Below, in pieces: positions 1 to 5,051 of a DNA stretch of 6,054 nt; the first letter of the stretch is position 1, and each line of letters opens with the position of its first letter. The position numbers were made by a program, and so were the translations under genes. The DNA is from Nanosynbacter sp. (GTDB taxonomy: Bacteria; Patescibacteriota; Saccharimonadia; Saccharimonadales; Saccharimonadaceae): contig JABZJR010000043.1 in assembly GCA_015257705.1 (NCBI GenBank), forward strand, positions 1 through 6,054. The letters are read 5' to 3'. A model generated the notes under the pieces. It saw nothing but the letters and a program-made list of their open reading frames with translations. It had not been told where the DNA came from and ran no database searches.

Positions 1-1
1 C

Positions 2-100
2 TATTATAGGATGAGTGTCAAAGATAGGTTTATAATGGATATTGTAAGAAACAAGCACTCTGTATTAGTAGATACGGAAAATATAATGAGAAAGGAGTAG
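2..100 (+). CDS. 3' end of an unidentified upstream gene (partial)
   Basis: An open frame runs from the left edge to a TAG at 98-100, giving about 32 residues that end in ENIMRKE. It could be the C-terminus of a gene that begins outside the window; an ATG at 11 would alternatively give a 29-residue peptide. I do not recognise the family. Its last codons (AGA AAG GAG TAG) carry the Shine-Dalgarno sequence of the next gene, whose ATG lies 2 bases after this stop. That spacing argues for a real gene co-transcribed and perhaps translationally coupled with the metallo-beta-lactamase-fold gene. The fragment is short, charged and has no membrane segment. The call rests on position and the RBS overlap, not on homology. 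Confidence 0.5.
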   Translation, partial: YYRMSVKDRFIMDIVRNKHSVLVDTENIMRKE

Positions 101-102
101 AC

Positions 103-741
103 ATGTTTGAAATAGAGTATAAAGGAGCAAATGCTGTTATTATTACCACAAAGAAACTTCGTGTGGTATTTGATCCGAATTTAGAGATTGTCGGAGGAAA
201 AAATGTTTCTGTGAATAATGATGTAGAAGTGGTTACAGAGGATCGGTTTGCTGTTGTGGATTCTACACCAAGACTACTATTTTCGGGTCCAGGTGAATAT
301 GAAGTCGGAGACATCTCATTGCTAGGAATTCCAGCGCGCCGACATATCGACACCGCAGATGATGTTAAAAAATCTACAATATATAAAATTACGATGGGTG
401 AAGCTAAGGGAGTGGTTGTCGGTAACATTGAGAGTAAGCTAACCGATGATCAGCTCGAAAATATAGGTGTTGTTGATTTTGCAATATTACCTGTCGGTGG
501 AAATGGATATACATTAGACGCAATGGGAGCAACTTCAATAATTCGTCAATTGGATCCTAAGGTGGTGATTCCGGTACACTACAATGACGCTACTTTGCAT
601 TATGAAGTTCCACAGGATGGCGTGGATGAGTTTGTAAAAAACCTAGGAGCTCCAGTTGTTGAGGCTGGTCCAAAATGGAAGTTAAAGAAAATAACGGATC
701 TACCAGATAATTTAACGGTTGTTCAAATATCGAAAAGTTAG
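103..741 (+). CDS. Degenerate metallo-beta-lactamase-fold protein (UlaG-like, COG2220 type)
   Basis: This 212-residue protein keeps the scaffold of the small UlaG-like metallo-beta-lactamase-fold proteins: a VVFDPN strand-turn (residues 21-26), SGPGEYEVGDI (61-71), a GIPA strand (75-78), a DFAILPVGG core strand (125-133), YTLDA (136-140) and the terminal PKVVIPVHY (152-160). The metal site is largely lost. The usual HxHxDH segment is replaced by a stretch around TEDRFAVVD (45-53). The usual Gly-Asp ligand turn reads GNI (107-109), so the Asp is Asn. Of the expected histidines only H159, and perhaps H81, remain. It is therefore probably not a canonical zinc hydrolase; a structural, binding or otherwise repurposed role is an inference. 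The start is secure: AAAGGAG at 91-97 lies 5 bases before the ATG. It follows an upstream gene by 2 bases and ends at a shared terminator. Confidence 0.85.
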   Translation: MFEIEYKGANAVIITTKKLRVVFDPNLEIVGGKNVSVNNDVEVVTEDRFAVVDSTPRLLFSGPGEYEVGDISLLGIPARRHIDTADDVKKSTIYKITMGEAKGVVVGNIESKLTDDQLENIGVVDFAILPVGGNGYTLDAMGATSIIRQLDPKVVIPVHYNDATLHYEVPQDGVDEFVKNLGAPVVEAGPKWKLKKITDLPDNLTVVQISKS

Positions 742-759
742 AGTCTTCTCATTGAATTA

Positions 760-793
760 AAAATAACTCCGATAATACAATCGGAGTTATTTT
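760..793. terminator. Bidirectional terminator between the MBL-fold gene and rpmB
   Basis: A perfect 13-bp inverted repeat (AAAATAACTCCGA at 760-772, TCGGAGTTATTTT at 781-793) has an 8-base loop. The A-rich left arm and T-rich right arm provide a U tract for transcripts from either side, which suits the convergent genes ending at 741 and 814. Confidence 0.85.
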
Positions 794-813
794 ATTAAAA
801 TTTGATTTAGCGA

Positions 814-1023
814 TTACTTATCAGCAGTTGCGCCCAAAATACCTTTTTTCTTCAGGGTGCGAATAGCTTTCGTGCTTAAAGTCATGGTAATTTTTTGACC
901 GTCAACAACAAAAGTCTTCTTCTGAAGGTTTGGTTTGAAAACACGCTTAGTGCGGCGCAGGGAGAAGCTGACGTTGTTGCCATACTGCTTGCCTTTGCCT
1001 GTTAAATCACATCGTGATGCCAT
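814..1023 (-). CDS. rpmB: 50S ribosomal protein bL28
   Basis: bL28 is a small basic protein of the large ribosomal subunit. The 69-residue product begins MASRCDLTGKG and carries the family landmarks in order: the C-x-x-TGK start, YGNNVSFS (14-21), TKRVFKPNLQKK (25-36) and LSTKAIRTLKKKG near the C-terminus. A longer frame starts at 1092, but the family N-terminus begins at the ATG at 1023 and the extra 23 residues match nothing in bL28, so 1023 is chosen. It has a single cysteine in the N-terminal motif and no CxxC pair, so it is a zinc-free type. The ribosome-binding site is weak (AGAGAG/GTGG a few bases before the ATG). It is monocistronic, read from its own promoter at 1064-1092, with a leader of about 33 bases. 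Confidence 0.95.
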   Translation of the reverse strand: MASRCDLTGKGKQYGNNVSFSLRRTKRVFKPNLQKKTFVVDGQKITMTLSTKAIRTLKKKGILGATADK

Positions 1024-1063
1024 TTCCACTCTCTTTACTTTATTATTAATAACAATCCTTATT

Positions 1064-1092
1064 ATTGTAGCGACATTTGTGCAATTAGTCAA
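1064..1092 (-). promoter_or_regulatory. Promoter of rpmB
   Basis: On the minus strand TTGACT (1092-1087) and TACAAT (1069-1064) are separated by exactly 17 bases. Transcription is predicted to start near 1057, leaving a leader of about 33 bases before the rpmB ATG. Its -35 box lies almost exactly on top of the -35 box of the divergent peptidase promoter. Confidence 0.7.
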
Positions 1093-1114
1093 GATCGTGT
1101 ATTGATGCTATAAT
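1086..1114 (+). promoter_or_regulatory. Promoter of the M50 peptidase gene (leaderless start)
   Basis: TAGTCA (1086-1091, 4 of 6 matches to TTGACA) is followed after 17 bases by a perfect TATAAT (1109-1114), preceded by TGC, which makes an extended -10. The expected transcription start is about 7 bases downstream, at 1121-1122, which is the A of the ATG. No Shine-Dalgarno sequence can fit in the 7-base gap. Confidence 0.7.
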
Positions 1115-1121
1115 AACACTT

Positions 1122-1766
1122 ATGATTTTAGAAATAATAATAGTTTTGATTGTTATATTATTGTCTATGACCATTCACGAGGCTATGCACGCTTTTATGG
1201 GATATGCATTGGGCGATAATACCGCAAAAGAAGAGGGGAGATTGACACTTAATCCCATAAGACATATCGATCCAGTGATGACTATTTTGCTTCCTTTGAT
1301 TATGGTGATACTGCATGCTCCAGTTTTTGGAGGAGCTAAACCTGTTCCATTTAATCCAAATAGAGTCCGATTTGGCGATTGGGGGGCGGCTCTTGTTGCT
1401 CTTTCTGGCCCGATTACTAATTTAGTAATCGCCTTTATTGCGTTTGGCGTCGGAGTATTTAGCGGCGTTATTAATAATGCTGGGGCAGTACAGTCTACGA
1501 TATTTGGACTGATTATTTCTACTGCTGTATCGGTGAATCTGGGTTTTTTTGTTTTTAATATGCTACCAATTCCGCCTCTGGACGGATCTAGAATATTATA
1601 TGCCGTAGCACCAAATAGCGTCAGAGGTGTTATGCAAAAAATTGAGCAAAACGGCGTTCTTTTGGTGATGATTATAGTTGTGCTGTTTTCTGATGTAATC
1701 GGGCAGGTTATGTCGGGTTGTATTCGGGCGATTTTACGTGTATTTATGAACATATTTAGTGTATAA
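1122..1766 (+). CDS. M50-family zinc metalloprotease (site-2 protease-like membrane peptidase)
   Basis: This 214-residue integral membrane protein belongs to the compact YwhC/YdiL-like branch of the site-2 protease family, which cleaves substrates within the membrane. The first hydrophobic segment carries the zinc motif HEAMH (H19, E20, H23). Further on are GGAKPVPFNP (70-79), SGPITN (95-100) and the third zinc ligand motif NMLPIPPLDG (146-155) with D154. Hydrophobic stretches at about 1-18, 52-66, 90-114, 125-147 and 178-198 fit four to six membrane segments. No PDZ domain or extra N-terminal region is present, so it is not RseP/RasP-sized. All catalytic residues are intact; the substrate is unknown. 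The ATG is chosen because it is the first in frame and the HExxH motif sits close behind it. It is expressed from the divergent promoter shared with rpmB and overlaps the next -10 box at its stop. Confidence 0.9.
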   Translation: MILEIIIVLIVILLSMTIHEAMHAFMGYALGDNTAKEEGRLTLNPIRHIDPVMTILLPLIMVILHAPVFGGAKPVPFNPNRVRFGDWGAALVALSGPITNLVIAFIAFGVGVFSGVINNAGAVQSTIFGLIISTAVSVNLGFFVFNMLPIPPLDGSRILYAVAPNSVRGVMQKIEQNGVLLVMIIVVLFSDVIGQVMSGCIRAILRVFMNIFSV

Positions 1767-1767
1767 T
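1762..1767 (+). promoter_or_regulatory. -10 box of the putative 6S RNA
   Basis: A perfect TATAAT overlaps the TAA stop of the peptidase gene. No good -35 box is seen at 16-18 bases upstream. The predicted start, 1774, is exactly the first base of the long RNA helix described for the 6S candidate. Confidence 0.5.
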
Positions 1768-1773
1768 ATAGGC

Positions 1774-1923
1774 AGACCCTGGATTTATCCGTGGGCGCGT
1801 ATGATTTTCCTAACATCATATGATAGGGAGCTTTAATGATTTATTGTCGTGGCAATAAGTTGCGAGCACCCACCTTGCATTTATGCGGGGAATATCTAGC
1901 GCCCACAGACAAGTCTGGGGTTT
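1774..1923 (+). ncRNA. ssrS: Putative 6S RNA (rod-shaped RNA with a central bubble)
   Basis: 6S RNA folds like an open promoter and binds housekeeping RNA polymerase. Here 1774-1798 can pair with 1899-1923 in a closing helix in which 23 of 25 positions pair, counting G-U pairs; the inner 8 bp (GTGGGCGC at 1791-1798 with GCGCCCAC at 1899-1906) are perfect. An upper arm pairs 1826-1833 with 1864-1871 (one mismatch) and continues to an apical hairpin, TTATTG (1841-1846) with CAATAA (1853-1858). Between helix and arm lies a bubble: 5' strand 1799-1825, and a 3' strand holding a small hairpin at 1873-1890. That is the usual 6S plan of closing stem, bubble with 3' hairpin and terminal stem, and about 150 bases is a plausible length. 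No protein frame fits. The fold was worked out by eye and the family name is inferred from architecture; another structured RNA remains possible. Confidence 0.6.
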
Positions 1924-1934
1924 AGTGCTATAAT
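1906..1934 (+). promoter_or_regulatory. Promoter of rnpB
   Basis: CAGACA (1906-1911, 4 of 6 matches) and TATAAT (1929-1934) are separated by 17 bases, with a TGC extension directly before the -10 box. The predicted start at about 1941 falls 2 bases before the P1 helix of RNase P RNA. The -35 box lies inside the 3' strand of the putative 6S RNA. Confidence 0.7.
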
Positions 1935-1940
1935 ATATCA

Positions 1941-2280
1941 TGTAGTCTGCTAGGTAATCGCTTAAGTTATACTTAAGAGGAAAGTCCGGGCAGCGAAGGA
2001 TACGACAGTCGTTAACGGCGACCGGAGGCAACTCTAGGGAAAGTGCCACAGAAACGAAACTACCTTCGTATTTTATATACGAGGGAAAAGGTGAAACGAG
2101 TGGGGTAAGAGCCCACAGTCGTTTATGGCGACATAGACGAGAGGTAAACCCTGTCGGCTGCAAGGAGATTTGCAAATAGGATTATCCGTCCGCAGATCGA
2201 TAACCGCTTGATTTGTTTGGCAACAAGCAAACTAGATAGATGATTGCCCTAGACAGAACCCGGCTTATAGGCAGACTATG
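1941..2280 (+). ncRNA. rnpB: RNase P RNA, bacterial type A
   Basis: This is the catalytic RNA that removes 5' leaders from tRNA (and tmRNA) precursors. The conserved blocks are all present: GAGGAAAGTCCGGGC from 1977 (CR-I), ACAGAAACGAAAC around 2048-2060, GTGAAACGAGTGGGGTAAGA from 2091, GAGGTAAACCC around 2141-2151 for the tRNA CCA-binding region, and ACAGAACCCGGCTTAT at 2253-2268 (CR-V). The ends are set by P1, TAGTCTGC (1943-1950) pairing with GCAGACTA (2271-2278). A CTTAAG-TTATA-CTTAAG hairpin near 1961-1977 fits P3. About 340 bases is a normal length. It has its own promoter and a terminator 4 bases after its end. Confidence 0.95.
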
Positions 2281-2283
2281 AAC

Positions 2284-2313
2284 AAAACACCCTGCATAAT
2301 GTCAGGGTGTTTT
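2284..2313. terminator. Bidirectional terminator between rnpB and rplT
   Basis: An 11-bp perfect inverted repeat (AAAACACCCTG at 2284-2294, CAGGGTGTTTT at 2303-2313) has an 8-base loop. Its A and T flanks allow it to end rnpB from the left and the infC-rpmI-rplT operon from the right. Confidence 0.85.
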
Positions 2314-2333
2314 ATATTGGTAGTTTTATCCTG

Positions 2334-2675
2334 TTATAGACTAGCTTTTACTATTTCAGCGAAAGCTTTTGGCTCGTTAACTGCCAATTCTGCTAATATT
2401 TTTCTATCAATCTCAATGTTTTTAGATTTCATAGAAGCTATAAGTTTGCCGTAAGTTGTGCCTTCTTGTCGAGCAGCTGCATTGATTCGGGTAATCCATA
2501 GACCGCGTAGATCGCGCTTCTTGTTTCGGCGATCGCGGTAGGCGTACTGTAGAGCTCTAATAACACCTTGTTTTGCAAGACGAAAACTTCTGGTGCGATT
2601 ATGCTGCATTCCCTCAGCTGCTTTTAAGATTTTTTTGTGCTTAGCGCGTGCGGCAACTCCTCGTTTTACTCGCAT
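2334..2675 (-). CDS. rplT: 50S ribosomal protein bL20
   Basis: bL20 is an early-assembly 23S rRNA-binding protein. The 113-residue product has the long basic N-terminal helix (starting [15 protein letters not shown]), the [20 protein letters not shown] segment around residues 45-64, the NAAAR (65-69) and TTYGKLI (73-79) motifs, and a C-terminal globular part with DRKILAELA. Length and order are standard, with no truncation. The ATG is preceded by GGGAG with a 7-base gap, and this RBS lies inside the end of rpmI, whose stop is 2 bases upstream, so the two are probably translationally coupled. It is the last gene of the infC-rpmI-rplT operon and ends near the terminator at 2284-2313. Confidence 0.97.
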   Translation of the reverse strand: MRVKRGVAARAKHKKILKAAEGMQHNRTRSFRLAKQGVIRALQYAYRDRRNKKRDLRGLWITRINAAARQEGTTYGKLIASMKSKNIEIDRKILAELAVNEPKAFAEIVKASL

Positions 2676-2677
2676 AA

Positions 2678-2872
2678 CTATACTCCCATTGCTCGACGGG
2701 CGTTCTTAGCCATCGAACCAGTTACTGTTGCTGTTGTGTTGATTGCGCGCTTACGACTTTTTGACTTTTTAGCCAACAAGTGGCCGCCAAATGCGCGCTG
2801 GCGGGTCAATTTTCCGGTGCTGGTCAGCTTAATACGCTTCGCAGTGCCTTTGTGGGTCTTTAGCTTTGGCAT
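2678..2872 (-). CDS. rpmI: 50S ribosomal protein bL35
   Basis: This 64-residue, highly basic protein begins [13 protein letters not shown], the family signature, followed by [21 protein letters not shown] and a basic tail ending RRAMGV. It is a standard full-length bL35. The start codon overlaps the infC stop by one base (TAATG), and an AAGGAG sequence inside the end of infC lies 6 bases before the ATG, so translation is likely coupled to IF3. It sits in the classic infC-rpmI-rplT order. Confidence 0.97.
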   Translation of the reverse strand: MPKLKTHKGTAKRIKLTSTGKLTRQRAFGGHLLAKKSKSRKRAINTTATVTGSMAKNARRAMGV

Positions 2873-3378
2873 TATTTACTCCTTATTACTACGCTCAGAT
2901 TGCGACCAGCCATCTGAGGTTTTTGCTCTAATATTGCGTCCTCACTAAGGTGTTCCATGATTTTGTCGATCAATTCGTAGCCGATCTCTTTATGGGCCAT
3001 TTCGCGACCTTTGTAGACCACTTGTATGCGAACTTTATGTCCGCCCTCTAAAAATTTACGGATCTTCTTCAGCTTAACCTCTAGGTCTCCAGCTCCTATC
3101 TTTAGACCAAAGCGCATCTGCTTTAGGTCTCCAGATTTGGCTTGGCGCCGATTCTTCTGTTGATCCTTCATTTTTTGGTACTGGTACTTACCCCAGTCAA
3201 TGATTTTAGCAACTGGCGGATTGGCTCCCGGTGATATTTCAACTAGGTCAAGATTCATGTCGTTGGCCTTACTTAAAGCCTCTTTAAGGGACATGATTCC
3301 TAGCTGCTCGCCATCAGGACCAATTATCCGCAGTTCTCTTGCACGGATTGCTCCGTTGATACGGATTGATTTATTAAT
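2872..3378 (-). CDS. infC: Translation initiation factor IF-3 (ATT start)
   Basis: IF3 binds the 30S subunit, keeps it apart from 50S and checks the start codon and initiator tRNA. Both domains are present. The N-terminal part carries RINGAIRARELRIIGPDG, EQLGIMSLKEAL and LDLVEISPGANPPVAKIIDWGKYQY. A basic linker (MKDQQKNRRQAK) follows. The C-terminal part carries KQMRFGLKIGAGDLEVKL, KVRIQVVYKGREMAHKEIG and the family-end strand NLSVVIRSK. The start chosen is ATT at 3378-3376, giving 168 residues, because AAGGAG (3392-3387) lies 8 bases before it. An in-frame TTG at 3402 would add eight residues but has no Shine-Dalgarno sequence, and the good one would then fall inside the gene. An AUU start is well known in Escherichia coli infC, where IF3 represses its own translation by discriminating against it; the same control here is inferred. 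Confidence 0.93.
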   Translation of the reverse strand: MNKSIRINGAIRARELRIIGPDGEQLGIMSLKEALSKANDMNLDLVEISPGANPPVAKIIDWGKYQYQKMKDQQKNRRQAKSGDLKQMRFGLKIGAGDLEVKLKKIRKFLEGGHKVRIQVVYKGREMAHKEIGYELIDKIMEHLSEDAILEQKPQMAGRNLSVVIRSK

Positions 3379-3392
3379 CTCTGGCTCTCCTT
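3376..3392 (-). promoter_or_regulatory. Ribosome-binding site and ATT start of infC
   Basis: On the minus strand AAGGAG (3392-3387) is followed after 8 bases by ATT (3378-3376). No ATG, GTG or TTG sits at a usable distance from this Shine-Dalgarno sequence in the IF3 frame, so it decides the start. Confidence 0.7.
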
Positions 3393-3423
3393 TTTGAAGC
3401 AATTTTAGATTAACTCAGTTGCT

Positions 3424-3452
3424 ATTGTAACAGAGATGTCTGTTATTTTCAA
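3424..3452 (-). promoter_or_regulatory. Promoter of the infC-rpmI-rplT operon, with an inverted repeat in the spacer
   Basis: On the minus strand TTGAAA (3452-3447), a 17-base spacer and TACAAT (3429-3424) preceded by TGT form a near-consensus extended -10 promoter. The predicted start is near 3417, giving a leader of about 38 bases before the ATT codon. A 7-bp inverted repeat with a 4-base loop (TAACAGA...TCTGTTA, 3428-3445) fills the spacer and touches the -10 box. It is a possible operator, or a weak 3' hairpin for comM mRNA, although no U tract follows on that strand. Confidence 0.75.
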
Positions 3453-3461
3453 GGATAATAA

Positions 3462-4985
3462 TTAACCTATGTTAATCTGTCTGTATTGTAGGCTTTCTGC
3501 TATATGCGGAACTTCTATAGACGCGGATCCTTCTAAATCTGCGATAGTGCGAGAAACTTTTATGACCTTAAAGTAGCTGCGAGTGCTTAAATCTAGTTTT
3601 TTGGCTGCGTTCGTCAAGAAGGTTTTTGCAGATTCTGAGATTGATGTGATTTTATCAACACTATTGCTTGAAATGTCATTGTTGTATTTATAGCTACACT
3701 TATATCTGTCTCTCTGAACAGAGTAGGCTTTATGTATCTCAGATAAAAATGTCTCTTGTTGTGATTTTGTCGACATTTTATTATTTAATAATTTCTCATG
3801 GGGAACTCGTGAAACCGACACCGTTAGGTCTATTCGATCGAGTAGTGGCCCTGATAATCTTTTTTGATAATTGATAATTTGATTTTGTGAACATACGCAA
3901 GTTTTTTCTGGGTCTCCAAGAAATCCACAAGGACAAGGATTCATTGTGGCTACTAATAAGAAATTGGCAGGGAAGTTGAATTTACCATTTGCACGGCTGA
4001 CGGTAATTTCGTGATCCTCTAAGGGCTGACGAAGTGATTCAAGCACAGTGCGTGGATATTCGAGTAGTTCATCAAGAAATAGGACACCCCTATGAGCTAA
4101 ACTGATTTCTCCCGGCTGCACTTTCGATCCTCCGCCAATAATAGAGGATCTACTTGCGGTATGGTGTGGTGACCTGAACGGTCTATCTACTATGGGATTA
4201 TTTATTATAGTATGCTCTCCAAGACTGTGAAGTTTTGTCACTTCTACTATTTCATCCTCTGATAGGGCTGGTAATAGATTCTTCAAAGATTTTGCTAACA
4301 TAGTTTTTCCTGACCCTGGAGGGCCGGACAATAAAATATTATGTCTTCCGGCAACGGCTATTTGAATAGCTCTCTTTGCTTGTTCTTGTCCGTAGATGTC
4401 GTCGATGATCGGAGCGTTTTTATGATTGTGAGATACATTTTTTATTGATGATCTGTCTATTGGCTTAATAATCTTTTCTTTTTTGAGATGTAAGAAGAGT
4501 GATTTTAGGTTTTCTACTGGGAATACATCAATTCCAGTCACTAGCGCCGCTTGTTTGGCGTTTTGGGCTGGCACGTATACTGATTTAATTTTTTGATTTC
4601 TAGCCACTTCGGCTGTGATAATTGCTGATCGTATTGGACGTAGGCTGCCATCTAGCGCCAATTCTCCCGCAAAAACAGCATTACTTACGTCGCTTTGGTT
4701 GAGCGTGCCGCTGATGCATAAAATAGATAAGGCGATGGGGAGGTCAAAGTGAGATCCGTCTTTTGGTAGCTCTGCCGGTGCTAAGTTGATGATTATTTTT
4801 CCTTTCGGAAAATCTAGGGAAGAGTTTTTTATTGCGCTACGCACTCGATCTCTGGATTCATCGATGGCTTTATTGCCCATTCCGACAATTTGTAAGCTAG
4901 GAAGCCCTTTTGACATATCTCCCTCAACTTCGATGATTTGCCCGCTAAATCCGTAGGGTGTAGCTGAAATAACTCTACTAATCAT
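3462..4985 (-). CDS. comM: YifB/ComM-type Mg-chelatase-like AAA+ ATPase
   Basis: ComM is a ring-forming AAA+ helicase that drives branch migration during natural transformation in the species where it has been studied; many relatives are annotated only as YifB. This copy is full length (507 residues). The N-terminal Lon-like domain (about 1-170) shows SLQIVGMGNKAIDESRDRVR (30-49) and LAPAELPKDGSHFDLPIAL (68-86). The ATPase domain shows IYGQEQAKRA (197-206), Walker A GPPGSGKT (221-228), FRSPHHTAS (270-278) and Walker B VLFLDE (301-306). Cysteines at 351, 353, 363 and 365 (two CxC pairs) look like a metal-binding insert. LLDRIDL (381-387) and the C-terminal RSYFKVIKVSRTIADL (469-484) complete the family pattern. 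All motifs are intact. The start MISRVISA fits the family N-terminus but has no Shine-Dalgarno sequence and appears leaderless. It is codirectional with infC, 33 bases before the infC -10 box, and divergent from ssrA. Confidence 0.93.
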   Translation of the reverse strand: MISRVISATPYGFSGQIIEVEGDMSKGLPSLQIVGMGNKAIDESRDRVRSAIKNSSLDFPKGKIIINLAPAELPKDGSHFDLPIALSILCISGTLNQSDVSNAVFAGELALDGSLRPIRSAIITAEVARNQKIKSVYVPAQNAKQAALVTGIDVFPVENLKSLFLHLKKEKIIKPIDRSSIKNVSHNHKNAPIIDDIYGQEQAKRAIQIAVAGRHNILLSGPPGSGKTMLAKSLKNLLPALSEDEIVEVTKLHSLGEHTIINNPIVDRPFRSPHHTASRSSIIGGGSKVQPGEISLAHRGVLFLDELLEYPRTVLESLRQPLEDHEITVSRANGKFNFPANFLLVATMNPCPCGFLGDPEKTCVCSQNQIINYQKRLSGPLLDRIDLTVSVSRVPHEKLLNNKMSTKSQQETFLSEIHKAYSVQRDRYKCSYKYNNDISSNSVDKITSISESAKTFLTNAAKKLDLSTRSYFKVIKVSRTIADLEGSASIEVPHIAESLQYRQINIG

Positions 4986-4991
4986 GAATCT

Positions 4992-5020
4992 ATTAAAACA
5001 TAAGCATGTAGATTTTTGAA
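4992..5020 (-). promoter_or_regulatory. Promoter of comM (leaderless start)
   Basis: On the minus strand TTCAAA (5020-5015, 4 of 6 matches), a 17-base spacer and TTTAAT (4997-4992) preceded by TGT make an extended -10 promoter. The start expected 7 bases downstream is 4985, the A of the comM ATG. The region upstream of that ATG has no purine-rich Shine-Dalgarno sequence. Confidence 0.5.
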
Positions 5021-5037
5021 TGAGATAGAGATATAAT
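5009..5037 (+). promoter_or_regulatory. Promoter of ssrA (tmRNA)
   Basis: A perfect TATAAT (5032-5037) stands 15 bases before the mature tmRNA 5' end. The -35 at 17 bases, TAGATT (5009-5014), is poor (3 of 6) and lies inside the divergent comM promoter. The predicted start near 5044 would give a short 5' extension for RNase P to remove. Confidence 0.6.
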
Positions 5038-5051
5038 ATGAATCGATACGT

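Noticed and set aside
1024..1092. N-terminal extension of rpmB starting at 1092
   Set aside because: The added 23 residues do not belong to bL28, and the rpmB promoter (-10 at 1064-1069) would lie inside the coding region. The ATG at 1023 fits the family start.
1175..1819. Long minus-strand reading frame opposite the M50 gene
   Set aside because: It mirrors the membrane peptidase gene; the plus strand has intact HExxH and PLDG motifs and a promoter, so this is a shadow.
1816..2175. Minus-strand reading frame of 119 codons across the 6S/rnpB region
   Set aside because: It is antisense to rnpB and the structured RNA, has no recognisable domain, and the conserved RNase P blocks explain the sequence.
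2637..2948. Plus-strand reading frame opposite rpmI and the end of infC
   Set aside because: It is a shadow of highly conserved ribosomal protein genes and has no RBS or family resemblance.
3379..3402. TTG start for infC
   Set aside because: No Shine-Dalgarno sequence precedes it, and AAGGAG would lie downstream of it within the gene. The ATT at 3378 has a properly spaced RBS.
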